Assembly: GCF_002310495.1 (NCBI RefSeq)
Contig: NZ_CP023344.1
Span: 4,419,501 to 4,483,500, forward strand
Reading direction: 5' to 3'
DNA: 64,000 nucleotides
From: Nibricoccus aquaticus
GTDB lineage: Bacteria; Verrucomicrobiota; Verrucomicrobiia; Opitutales; Opitutaceae
Every line of letters starts with the position of its first letter. The first letter of the stretch is position 1. Shown here one piece after another: positions 44,170 to 51,914 of this stretch. Both the position numbers and the translations under genes were made by a program. The notes beneath the pieces are model-generated. The model saw only the letters and a program-made list of their open reading frames with translations. It was not told the origin of the DNA and did no database searches.

Positions 44170-45248
44170 GCGAAGAGGAGGGAGCCGAGGTGGTCGCGGA
44201 AACGCGAATAGGAAAATGTGTCGGCGCGGGCGCGGATGGCGGACGAATCCCATTCGCGGCGGAGGGCGTGGACACAGGCTTGGGAGAGCGCGGGGAGATT
44301 GGCGTATTCGGCGAGGACGCCGGTCTCGGGCGAGAGGACTTCGGGGGCGCCACCGGAGCGGGCGGCGACGCAGGGTTTTCCTTGGGCCATGGCTTCGAGG
44401 TAAACGAGGCCAAAGCCTTCTCGGTGGCTGGGGAGCGCGAAGATGCGGCAGTCGCGGATTTCGCGGCGGAGATCGTCGTCGCCGACGTAGCCGAGGAAGC
44501 GGACGGCGTCGCCGAGGTGGAGTTTTTTGGCGAGGGATTGCAGGCGGGGCAGGTCGTCGCCGCGGCCGACGATGCGGAGGCGGGCGGAAGGGATTTCTTG
44601 GCGAATCTGTGGAAGCGACTCGATGAGGTGATCAATGCCTTTGTAGTTATCTGCCTTGGACAGGCGGGAGATGGTGAGGATGTCGGGGTTGGTGCCGGTT
44701 GGCGCTTCGGAGTCGCTGGGAAGTGTGGTGAGGTAAGGGTCGAGGGCGTTGGGTAGGACGATGGCGCGCTCGGGCGGAAGCTTGGGGATGTTTTTTAGGA
44801 GCTCGCGGCGAGTGAATTCGCTGACGCAGAGAATGCGGTGGGCGCGCTTGAGCGCGAGGCGCTCCAGGAAGGTGAACGGACGCCAGACCTCGATGCCGTG
44901 GGCGACGAGGGAGTAGCGGAGGCGCGGGCGGAGACGTTGGGCGAGCCAGGCGGCGGGGAGCTGGCCGATGTGGCCGCAGACGATCTGGTCGGCGCGTTTG
45001 CTGTGGCGGAGGGTGGAGCGGACGAAACGGGATTTGTGGCGGTTGCAGGCTTCCCAGGATTCGAGGCGTTTGTCGGAGTAGCGGCGGAGGTCGCGGGAAT
45101 CGAAGACGGCATCGTTGAGAACGAGTAGATCGACGTGGCCGAAGGGTTGGGCGAGTTCGCAGAGGGCTTTGAGGTAGAGACGGAGGATGCGCGGGATGCC
45201 GCCCTCGGAGGCGAAGAGTTCGGGGGCGAGGAGGAGAACTTTTTTCAT
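44166..45248 (-). CDS. Family 4 glycosyltransferase
   Basis: A 360-residue GT-B enzyme. KKVLLLAPELFASEGGIPRI at the N-terminus, a mid-domain RYSLVAHGIEVWRPF and HRILCVSEFTRRELL, then the GT4 C-terminal domain: ILTISRLSKADNYKGIDHLI, LRIVGRGDDLPRLQSLA, and the E-x7-E motif SHREGFGLVYLEAMAQGKP. It is preceded by the AsnB-like gene (12-base gap) and followed by an overlapping permease gene. No unusual features. Confidence 0.92.
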   Translation of the reverse strand: MKKVLLLAPELFASEGGIPRILRLYLKALCELAQPFGHVDLLVLNDAVFDSRDLRRYSDKRLESWEACNRHKSRFVRSTLRHSKRADQIVCGHIGQLPAAWLAQRLRPRLRYSLVAHGIEVWRPFTFLERLALKRAHRILCVSEFTRRELLKNIPKLPPERAIVLPNALDPYLTTLPSDSEAPTGTNPDILTISRLSKADNYKGIDHLIESLPQIRQEIPSARLRIVGRGDDLPRLQSLAKKLHLGDAVRFLGYVGDDDLRREIRDCRIFALPSHREGFGLVYLEAMAQGKPCVAARSGGAPEVLSPETGVLAEYANLPALSQACVHALRREWDSSAIRARADTFSYSRFRDHLGSLLFA

Positions 45249-45260
45249 CGGTCGACGGGA

Positions 45261-47228
45261 TTAGCGGCGGCGGTTTACGAAGGTGATGAGGACGGCGAGG
45301 CTCCAGAGGCGGGACCAGTCGCGGCTGACGTCGCGCGAGAGGAAGGTTTGCCAGCGGGCGGTGACGGCGGACGTATTGAAGAAGCCGGAGCGGGCGACGC
45401 TGGAGACGGAGAATGTTTCGTCGAGGAATGGGCGGAGCGTGCTACGCATCCAGAGCGGGAATGGGAGCGTGAAGCCGCGTTTGCGGCGGGTGAGTAGATC
45501 TGGCGGAAGGACGTCGCGCGCGGCTTCGGCGAGCAGGGCTTTGGGGGAGAGCGAGGGATCGTCTTTGAAATGCGCGGGCTGGCGCCAAAGCCATTCGAGG
45601 AGCGGGCGGTCGACGAAGGGGACGCGGAGTTCGAGGGAGTGGGCCATGCTCATGACATCACTGTCGCGGAGAAGAACGTCGGCCATGTAGGTGCGGATTT
45701 CCCAGGCGCTGATGACGGAGAAGGGATCAGTGTCGTTAGGCGGGAGTTCGGAAGAGAGGTGGGCGAGCTCGGGGTGCGGGGAAAAGGGGAAGGTGTTGGC
45801 GAGGTCGGGGGAGAGGAGGGCGGCGCGCTGGATTTCGGAGAAGTTGCGACGCTGGAGGGAGGCGAGGCTGTGGAGGTCGGAGGCGTGTTCGAGGAAGTCG
45901 GCGAGTTTCTGGCGGCGGGTGCGGCCGCGGCGGAGTTGAGCGAGGAAGGGGCGGCGGAGCGCGGAGGGAAGGGCGCGCCAGAGCGGGAGCCAGCGGGCAA
46001 GTTTGGGCGTGTTGCGGAACGAGGGGTAGCCGCCGAAGAGTTCGTCGCCGCCGAGGCCGGAGAGTGCGACGGTGACACCGCAGGCGCGGGCGAGCTGGCT
46101 GGCGTAAAAGGTGTTGATGGCGTCGCCGGTGGGTTGATCGAAGGTGGCGAGGATGCGGGGGAGATCGTCAGCGACCTGTTCACCGGAGAGGACGAGAGCG
46201 GTGTGCTCGGTTCCTAGATACTCGGCGGTGGCGGCGGCTTCAGTGGCTTCGGAGTAGGCGGTTTCGGCGAAGCCGATGGAGAAGGTTTTTAGTTTTGTAC
46301 CCTGCTGGCGCGCCATGAGTCCGGCGATGACGCCGGAGTCGAGTCCACCGGAGAGGAAGGCACCGACGGGGACGTCGGCCAAGGTGTGGGCGCGGATGGA
46401 GTCGTCGAGCTGGGTGCGGAGTTGGGAGCTGAATTCCGCGCGCGAGTAGGCGCGCGGAATTGGTTGAGAGTTGAGGGTTGAGAGTTGAGAGACGGAAGGG
46501 AAAGCGGTGCCGTCGCGGAAGGTCCAATACGCGCGGATTTGAAGGCGATTGTTTTTGAAGGTGGCGCATTCGCCGGGGCGGAGGCTGAGGGCGTCGCGGT
46601 AGATCGTGGCGGGCGCGTGGGGGGTGAGGTAGGCGAGGCAGGCGTTGACGGATTCGGGCGAGATGGCGGCGGAGCAGTGGCCGGAGGCGAGGAGGGCGCG
46701 GAGTTCGGAGGCGAAGAGGAAGGAGCCGCCGGTGGAAACGGGGGTGGAATCGGAAGACGGAGAGGTGGCGGGGCCGAGGGAGTAGTAGAGGGGTTTTATC
46801 CCGAGAGGATCGCGGGCGAGGAAGAGGGATTGTTCGCGGCAATCCCAGACGGCGAAGGCGAACATGCCGCGTAGGCGGGCGAGGCAGGCGGAGCCCCAGT
46901 GGGCGAAGGCGGCGAGGAGGACTTCGGTGTCGCAGTCGGAGCGGAAGGTGTGGCCGACGGAGGAGAGCTCGGCGCGGAGTTGGCGGAAGTTGTAGATGGC
47001 GCCGTTGAAAACGATATGGAAGCGGCCATCGGAGGTGGTCATCGGTTGATGGCCGTGCGCGGGATCGAAGATGGCGAGGCGTCTCATGCCGAGAGTGGCG
47101 GGGCCGTCGGAGACGATGCCGTGATCGTCGGGGCCGCGGTGGAGCATGGCGGCGTTCATGCGTGCGACGGCGGTGTGGCGGGCGTCGGGGCTAACGTGGG
47201 GACTGATGAAACCAGCTATGCCGCACAT
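45261..47228 (-). CDS. Asparagine synthase-like glutamine amidotransferase with repeat-derived insert
   Basis: A 655-residue AsnB-type enzyme: N-terminal nucleophile MCGIAGF (Cys2), class II glutaminase blocks HRGPDDHGI and NGAIYNFRQL, and the C-terminal synthetase with the PP-loop ADVPVGAFLSGGLDSG, SGLGGDELFGGYP and the C-terminal RKRGFTLPF. Such enzymes make asparagine or amidate a sugar carboxylate in polysaccharide clusters; this one heads the cluster. Residues about 243-257 (PSVSQLSTLNSQP) between the two domains come from the 37-base repeat. Amide acceptor unknown. Confidence 0.9.
   Translation of the reverse strand: MCGIAGFISPHVSPDARHTAVARMNAAMLHRGPDDHGIVSDGPATLGMRRLAIFDPAHGHQPMTTSDGRFHIVFNGAIYNFRQLRAELSSVGHTFRSDCDTEVLLAAFAHWGSACLARLRGMFAFAVWDCREQSLFLARDPLGIKPLYYSLGPATSPSSDSTPVSTGGSFLFASELRALLASGHCSAAISPESVNACLAYLTPHAPATIYRDALSLRPGECATFKNNRLQIRAYWTFRDGTAFPSVSQLSTLNSQPIPRAYSRAEFSSQLRTQLDDSIRAHTLADVPVGAFLSGGLDSGVIAGLMARQQGTKLKTFSIGFAETAYSEATEAAATAEYLGTEHTALVLSGEQVADDLPRILATFDQPTGDAINTFYASQLARACGVTVALSGLGGDELFGGYPSFRNTPKLARWLPLWRALPSALRRPFLAQLRRGRTRRQKLADFLEHASDLHSLASLQRRNFSEIQRAALLSPDLANTFPFSPHPELAHLSSELPPNDTDPFSVISAWEIRTYMADVLLRDSDVMSMAHSLELRVPFVDRPLLEWLWRQPAHFKDDPSLSPKALLAEAARDVLPPDLLTRRKRGFTLPFPLWMRSTLRPFLDETFSVSSVARSGFFNTSAVTARWQTFLSRDVSRDWSRLWSLAVLITFVNRRR
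46462..46498. repeat. 37-base dispersed repeat inside the asnB-like gene
   Basis: Matches 33552-33588 at 36 of 37 bases (one G/A difference) and is read in the same frame, giving SVSQLSTLNSQP in the linker between the glutaminase and synthetase domains. Confidence 0.85.
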
Positions 47229-47543
47229 GGGAGGAAGAGCGTGCGGATTTTAAGAACGCGGAGAGGCTGGCGCGGGGGCGCGGAGGGTTGGCGGCGGAGA
47301 GCGGTGAGTGAGTTGGCCAACGGGGTGAGTGGTTGCGGAGGGCGGCGCGCGCAAGCTCAGGGAGCGGCGGGGCTTATGGCAATCATCGGACCGGGGGGCA
47401 GGGAGTTAAATTTGGCTGAAAGTTTTCAGCGGAGCGGCGTCCGCGTATAGGGCTTCGCCTACGCGGTGAGGGGCAGAAGTGTGCGAGGGAGAGGGGCCAC
47501 GCTTTGACAAGCGCGGCTAGGGCGAAGCGGGATGTCCCGCTGA
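47229..47543. other. Gene-free stretch with a hairpin at its right end
   Basis: No convincing gene or RNA was found here. A perfect 7-bp inverted repeat AGCGGGA/TCCCGCT (47526-47532 and 47535-47541) with a 2-base loop lies right beside the stop of the DJ-1-like gene and may help end that transcript; no T-tract follows. The promoter of the polysaccharide cluster should lie in the left part, but no clear -35/-10 pair is visible. Confidence 0.5.
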
Positions 47544-48086
47544 TCAGGCGCAGATGGCTTTGGCGATTTCGGCGGACTTGGCGGGGCTGAAAAGTTTTTC
47601 GACGAGGGTGAGGCCGAAGTCGAGGGAGGTGCCGGCGCCGCGAGAGGTGATGAGGTTGCCGTCGATGACGACGCGTTGGTCCGCGAGGATGTTTTTGAGT
47701 TCGTCGGCGGTGCTGGGGTGGGCGGTGTAGCGTTTGTCTTTGAGGAGGCCGGCGTCGTTGAGGACGGTCGGGGCGGCGCAGATGGCGGCGAGCCATTTGC
47801 CGCTGGTGGCCTGGGCGCGGACGATGGCGGTGATGCGGAGATCGGCGCGGAACTTTCTCACGCCGGGGCCGCCGGGGAGGATGAGGAGGTCGAAGGTGTG
47901 GCCGGCGGGGACGGCGGAGAGGAGGCGGTCGGCGGTCACGACGATGCCGTGTTTGCCTTTGACGGCGGTGGTTTCGCCGAGGGCGGCGACGGTGACTTCG
48001 GCTCCGGCGCGGCGGAGGACATCGATCGGGGTGATGGCTTCAACTTCTTCAAATCCCTCTGGCAAAATGATGAGGACCGTAGGCAT
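47544..48086 (-). CDS. DJ-1/PfpI-family protein
   Basis: A 180-residue protein of the DJ-1/YajL group: TVLIILPEGFEEVEAITPID (Glu of the active site), DLLILPGGPGVRKF, and the nucleophile elbow WLAAICAAPTVLND with the conserved Cys, then ITSRGAGTSLDFGLTLVEKL. Family members are linked to protein/nucleotide deglycation or chaperone activity. It has no signal peptide. Divergent from the epimerase gene, sharing a short upstream region of 18 bases. Confidence 0.9.
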   Translation of the reverse strand: MPTVLIILPEGFEEVEAITPIDVLRRAGAEVTVAALGETTAVKGKHGIVVTADRLLSAVPAGHTFDLLILPGGPGVRKFRADLRITAIVRAQATSGKWLAAICAAPTVLNDAGLLKDKRYTAHPSTADELKNILADQRVVIDGNLITSRGAGTSLDFGLTLVEKLFSPAKSAEIAKAICA

Positions 48087-48104
48087 GGTTGTTTTAAGAA
48101 TACG

Positions 48105-49013
48105 ATGACGAGCGCGAATGCACTTCGAAATTTAAGCGGGTTAAGCGGCAAGCGGCTGGTGGTGTTTGGCGCGGGCTATGTGGGCGGCGAGCTGGCTCGG
48201 CAGGCGGTCGAGGCGGGCGCGCGGGTGACGGCGCTGACCCGAAATGAGGAGACGGCGCGGGCGTTTGCGGCGAAGGGAATCGAGGCGGTGGTGGCGGATC
48301 TCGCGAGTGACGCGTGGCACGAACGGATCGCGGGCGGAGCGGACTTTGTGGTGAACTGCGTGAGCGGCGGCGGCGCGGGGATCGATGGTTATCGGCGGAG
48401 TTATCTGGAAGGGATGCGGTCGGTGGCGGGGTGGTTGACGGCGAAAGGGGGAGCGGGTGCGGCGGTTTATACGAGCAGCACGTCGGTGTATCCGCAGGAT
48501 GGCGGCGTGCGGGTGGATGAGGCGGCGGCGGTGGATCGCGAGGGCGAGCGGCCTCGGGTGTTGGTGGAGGCGGAGGAGCTTTTGTTGAATTTGCCGAAGG
48601 CGGCGGGGAGGAGGGCGGTGCTGCGGCTGGCGGGGATTTATGGGCCGGGGCGGCATCATTTGCTGGAGCAGGTGCGGAGCGGGGAAGTCGCGGGACGCGG
48701 GGAGCATCGGCTGAACTTGATTCACCGGGAGGATATTTGCGCGGCGATCTGGAGCGCGTTGCTCGCGAGCGCGGCGGATGGAGAGATTTTTAATGTGGCG
48801 GATGACGGGGCGGCTCCGAAGAGCGAGATCGTGGCGTGGCTGGCCGGAAAACTGGGCGTGGCGTTGCCGGTTTTCACGGGAGCGCCGGCGGCGGGGCGGC
48901 GTGCGGTGACGCCGGACCGGGTGATCGACAACGCGAAGATCAAGCGGGTGCTGGGGTGGCGGGCGAGTTACCCGAGTTTCCGGGAAGGCTACGTGGCGAT
49001 ACTTGGGGCTTGA
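48105..49013 (+). CDS. NAD-dependent epimerase/dehydratase-like (YeeZ-like) protein
   Basis: A 302-residue Rossmann-fold protein. RLVVFGAGYVGGELARQAVE is the nucleotide-binding G-x-G-x-x-G, followed by VTALTRNEETARAF. The catalytic Y is in YTSSTSVYPQDGG (S and Y), and IYGPGRHHLLEQVRSGEV and INLIHREDICAAIW-like LNLIHREDICAAIWSALL follow. It resembles extended SDR proteins such as YeeZ. The classic Y-x-x-x-K is not obvious, so activity may differ. Start ATG 48105. Confidence 0.8.
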   Translation: MTSANALRNLSGLSGKRLVVFGAGYVGGELARQAVEAGARVTALTRNEETARAFAAKGIEAVVADLASDAWHERIAGGADFVVNCVSGGGAGIDGYRRSYLEGMRSVAGWLTAKGGAGAAVYTSSTSVYPQDGGVRVDEAAAVDREGERPRVLVEAEELLLNLPKAAGRRAVLRLAGIYGPGRHHLLEQVRSGEVAGRGEHRLNLIHREDICAAIWSALLASAADGEIFNVADDGAAPKSEIVAWLAGKLGVALPVFTGAPAAGRRAVTPDRVIDNAKIKRVLGWRASYPSFREGYVAILGA

Positions 49014-49086
49014 AGAGCGCGCGCGGTTGGGCGCATTTGGACGTTCTCACGCAAACTTCAGACCAACTCTAAACCCACTTCATACC

Positions 49087-49395
49087 ATGGCAGGCGTCGG
49101 CAAACTTTTGAAACAGGCTCAGAAAATGCAGAAGCAAATCGAGGGGCTCCAAGGCCAGCTTGATGCGAAGGAGCTCGAAATCACCAGCGGCGGCGGCGCG
49201 GTGAAGATCAAGATCAGCGGCTCGGGCAAATTTCTTGGGCTGACGCTCGATCCGGAGTTTTTGAAGGAAGACGCGAAGTTCGTGTCGGACACGATTCTCA
49301 CGGCGGTCCAGGACGCGGCGAAGCAGGCGAAGGAGCAAAACGACGCGGAAATGCAGAAGGTGACGTCGGCGTTCCAGATGCCGGGGATGTTTTGA
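49087..49395 (+). CDS. ybaB: YbaB/EbfC nucleoid-associated protein
   Basis: A 102-residue protein: KLLKQAQKMQKQIEGLQGQL is the coiled-coil N-terminal helix, and VKIKISGSGKFLGLTLDPEF the beta sheet. A C-terminal helix with KQAKEQNDAEMQKVTSAF follows. YbaB forms DNA-binding dimers and is often encoded with dnaX and recR; here it directly precedes recR. ATG 49087 is the family start. A possible terminator separates the two genes. Confidence 0.92.
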   Translation: MAGVGKLLKQAQKMQKQIEGLQGQLDAKELEITSGGGAVKIKISGSGKFLGLTLDPEFLKEDAKFVSDTILTAVQDAAKQAKEQNDAEMQKVTSAFQMPGMF

Positions 49396-49451
49396 TTTGG
49401 AGCGCGGCGCGAAGTGCGGTCCGCGCGAATTGAAACAAGGCAAATTTGTTT

Positions 49452-49496
49452 TCGCCGGCTTGCGGGGGTTGCACTCCGCCGGCCGGCGATTTTGTT
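49452..49496 (+). terminator. Candidate terminator between ybaB and recR
   Basis: An 8-bp stem TCGCCGGC/GCCGGCGA (49452-49459 with 49482-49489), a 22-base loop, and a T-rich tract (TTTTGTTTTT) follow. The large loop makes this weaker than a classical terminator, so some readthrough into recR is likely. Confidence 0.5.
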
Positions 49497-49510
49497 TTTA
49501 GAGAAATCCC

Positions 49511-50170
49511 ATGACGCCCGCCTTTGAGAAATTACAGAAGCAGCTGAAGCAGCTGCCGGGCGTGGGGTATCGGTCGGCGGAGCGCATCGCGTTGCACCTG
49601 CTCGTGGAGAAGCCGGCGAAGTTACAGGAGCTGGTGGCGGCAATGGAAACGGCGGCGAAGAGTGTGCGGCGTTGCACGCGGTGCGGGAATCTTGCGGAGG
49701 GCGAGTTGTGCGAGATTTGTGGAGACGGGCGGCGCGATCCGTCGGTGGTGTGCGTGGTCGAGCATGTGCCTGATTTGGTGGCGCTGGAGCGGTCGGGCGC
49801 GTATCGCGGCGTGTACCATGTGCTGCATGGAAAACTGTCGCCCATCCAAGGTGTGGCGCCGGAGGATTTGAATTTCGCGGCGTTGCTCGAGCGCGTGGAA
49901 GCGGGCGAGGTGAAGGAGTTGATCCTGGCACTGTCGAACGACGTGGAGGGCGAGGCGACGTGTCATTATCTGACGCAGCATTTGCCGGTGGCAGGAGTGT
50001 CGGCCGGGGTGAATGAGGACGGTGCGATGAGCGTCGAGGAGGATTCAGTGATGCCGGAGAAGATCACGGTGACGCGGATCGGGTTTGGGCTGCCGAGCGG
50101 GGGCGGGGTGCTTTACGCGGACTCGGTGACGTTGAAGAGCGCGCTGGATGGCCGGCGGTCGTATTCGTGA
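49511..50170 (+). CDS. recR: Recombination protein RecR
   Basis: A 219-residue recombination-mediator protein: helix-hairpin-helix LKQLPGVGYRSAERIALHLL, a four-Cys zinc finger CTRCGNLAEGELCEIC, and a Toprim domain with CVVEHVPDLVALERSGAYRG, then ALSNDVEGEATCHYL. The C-terminal Walker-like VTRIGFGLPSGGGVLYADSVT is conserved. RecR loads RecA on gapped DNA with RecF/RecO. ATG 49511; it follows ybaB as usual. Confidence 0.96.
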   Translation: MTPAFEKLQKQLKQLPGVGYRSAERIALHLLVEKPAKLQELVAAMETAAKSVRRCTRCGNLAEGELCEICGDGRRDPSVVCVVEHVPDLVALERSGAYRGVYHVLHGKLSPIQGVAPEDLNFAALLERVEAGEVKELILALSNDVEGEATCHYLTQHLPVAGVSAGVNEDGAMSVEEDSVMPEKITVTRIGFGLPSGGGVLYADSVTLKSALDGRRSYS

Positions 50171-50179
50171 TCCGGGCAC

Positions 50180-50212
50180 AAAAAAGCCGCGGACCTCGGG
50201 AAGGCGCGCGGC
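50180..50212 (-). terminator. Rho-independent terminator of the YjfB-like gene
   Basis: On the minus strand the stem GCCGCG/CGCGGC (50207-50212 with 50186-50191) is followed by six T residues (A-tract 50180-50185 on the plus strand). It lies 22 bases beyond the gene's stop and just after the convergent recR stop. Confidence 0.75.
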
Positions 50213-50233
50213 GCGAAGAGAGTTGAGCGAGGC

Positions 50234-50440
50234 TCAGGCGTAGGCGTTCAGGTTGCGGCCTTTGCTGGAGTCGTCGGAGCGGGGGGCGGACTCGATGAGC
50301 TTCACGGCAGCGGCGCCTTCCTGTTTGATCGCGTCGTTGATCTTCACGGCGACCGCCACGCTGTATTCCTGACGGGCGGCGCTGCCATTGGCACCGGGAT
50401 CGCTGATCAAGGAGGGGTTGACGGAGGACGAGATGTTCAT
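50234..50440 (-). CDS. YjfB-like small protein (putative motility-associated)
   Basis: A 68-residue protein resembling the YjfB family: short N-terminal segment, then EYSVAVAVKINDAIKQEGAA with the V-x-x-x-V-x-x-K-x-x-D pattern, AAVKLIESAPRS, and a final GRNLNAYA, similar to the family's G-x-N-L-D ending. YjfB proteins are often called putative motility proteins; the function is unknown and no flagellar genes are here. ATG 50440 is chosen over longer frames because the extra residues look non-coding. Ends at a clear terminator. Confidence 0.7.
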   Translation of the reverse strand: MNISSSVNPSLISDPGANGSAARQEYSVAVAVKINDAIKQEGAAAVKLIESAPRSDDSSKGRNLNAYA

Positions 50441-50623
50441 GCGCAAGTTATCGGCTTTTCCCTCTGAGAGCTCAAGTGCAGCGAGCGTGGGCGGGCATAA
50501 ATGAGGTGTCTGTGGAGTCGGACTTAGGGGAATGTCCCCAGCGTGGCGTTGCCGGTCGCGGCGGATGGGGAATGGAGAACGTCGCTCGCCACGCGCAGGC
50601 GGAGACATTTAGTCGGGCGCTGA

Positions 50624-50899
50624 ATGACTGATCGCGCCACTTATCTTTCCCGCAGGTTGCTCAGCCGCCTGGCGGATGTTGAATCGGCTGGGGGTTTTTC
50701 GCCGGACGAATCCGGCGGTGCGGCTCTGCGGCGTGAGACGATCGCCAAGATACTGGCGGTGGAAGAGGGCATCACGGATGGCGCCACGATTGCGTTGGTC
50801 GCTGGCGCGGTTCCGTTCCTGGCGCGAGGGCGTGAGCTTTCGAGCCGGGACATCGAGGGCTTTGCTGCGTTTCTGCGGGAGCGGCTGGCGTTGAGTTGA
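50624..50899 (+). CDS. Hypothetical protein (91 residues)
   Basis: An unrecognised small protein from ATG 50624 (MTDRATYLSRRLLSRLADVE). It looks soluble and mostly helical: an N-terminal basic helix, a GFSPDESGGAALRRETIAKI segment and a C-terminal helix FAAFLRERLALS. It is divergent from the YjfB-like gene and ends 107 bases before the tRNA gene. Its amino-acid composition is plausible for a real gene, but there is no neighbour or motif support. Confidence 0.5.
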   Translation: MTDRATYLSRRLLSRLADVESAGGFSPDESGGAALRRETIAKILAVEEGITDGATIALVAGAVPFLARGRELSSRDIEGFAAFLRERLALS

Positions 50900-51006
50900 G
50901 CGCGGAAAGGGGCGGTGCGTTTCAGTGGCGGCGGATCGCGTGCGAAGATGACGCAAAGTTCGTGATTGCGGAGGGCGGGTCGGTGCGTTGAATCCGCGAG
51001 CCTTCT

Positions 51007-51081
51007 GCGGGCGTAGTATACCGGCTATTATGTGTGCTTCCCAAGCATGAGAAGAGGGTTCGACTCCCTCCGCCCGCACCA
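51007..51081 (+). tRNA. tRNA-Gly (anticodon CCC)
   Basis: A full cloverleaf: acceptor GCGGGCG/CGCCCGC (7 bp), a short D-arm (3 bp with one G-T), anticodon stem TGTGC/GCATG (two wobble pairs) with loop TTCCCAA giving anticodon CCC, variable AGAA, T-stem GAGGG/CCCTC with loop TTCGACT, discriminator A and encoded CCA. Reads GGG. The D- and anticodon stems are weaker than usual. Confidence 0.88.
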
Positions 51082-51302
51082 GTTGTCAGAGGCAAAATCG
51101 GTGAGTAGGCACCGACCAGTTGTATCCGAGATTACAGGGAGTTTTATTTTTCTAGCGTCTGACCGAGTGGGCAACGGGTCGAGTCAGTGGGCTGGACTTG
51201 GCGGTAGCAGTGGAAGAGGCCTCGGGAGGGTTTGGCGAGTTGCCCGAGGTGTATTTTTTGCGGCTTGGCGAGGGGGGGCGGATGCTTTCCCATGCGGCTT
51301 CC

Positions 51303-51908
51303 ATGTTCACAGGTATCGTCGAAGAAACCGGCCGTGTGATCTCCTTTAATCAGGAGAAGGCGGCGTGGCGTTTGAGAATCGCCGCGCGCGTGGCGTTGGA
51401 GGGCGTGGCGTTGGGCGATAGTATCGCGATCAATGGGTGCTGTCTCACGGTGGTGCAATTTGACGCGACGCAGATGGAGTTCGACGTGCTCGAGGAGACG
51501 AAGCGGTTGACGAGCATTTCGGTGCTCGCGGCGGGATCTCCAGTGAACCTGGAGCGCAGTCTGCGTTTTGATGGGAAGATCGGCGGACATTTTGTCACGG
51601 GGCACATCGATGGGCTCGGCGTGATCGAGGTTTTTGAGCAACGCGGAGCGGATCATTTTCTGCGCGTGCGCACGCAGCCGGGTGGGGGACGGCACATCGT
51701 TCACAAGGGAAGCATCGCGATCGATGGGATCTCGCTGACGGTTGCGGAAGTGGAGGGCGACAGTTTCGCGGTGTGGCTGATTCCGCACACGGTCGCGTTT
51801 ACTAATCTGCACACCAAGCGCGCGGGCGATCCGGTGAACTTGGAATTCGACTTGCTGGGCAAGTATGTCGAGAAGCTGCTCGCTCACCCTCAGCCACGTA
51901 ACGCCTGA
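51303..51908 (+). CDS. ribE: Riboflavin synthase, alpha subunit
   Basis: A 201-residue enzyme that dismutates two molecules of 6,7-dimethyl-8-ribityllumazine to riboflavin. It has the tandem lumazine-binding repeats: the start MFTGIVEETG, GDSIAINGCCLTV with the conserved Cys pair, then GGHFVTGHIDG in the second repeat, and SIAIDGISLTVAEVEGDSFA and FTNLHTKRAGDPVNLEFDLLGKY. ATG 51303 is the universal family start. No FMN riboswitch-like sequence was recognised in the 220 bases upstream. It is followed at seven bases by the uracil-DNA glycosylase gene. Confidence 0.95.
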   Translation: MFTGIVEETGRVISFNQEKAAWRLRIAARVALEGVALGDSIAINGCCLTVVQFDATQMEFDVLEETKRLTSISVLAAGSPVNLERSLRFDGKIGGHFVTGHIDGLGVIEVFEQRGADHFLRVRTQPGGGRHIVHKGSIAIDGISLTVAEVEGDSFAVWLIPHTVAFTNLHTKRAGDPVNLEFDLLGKYVEKLLAHPQPRNA

Positions 51909-51914
51909 CCTCCC

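Noticed and set aside
51082-51302. FMN riboswitch upstream of riboflavin synthase
   Set aside because: The conserved FMN aptamer segments were not recognised between the tRNA and the start codon.
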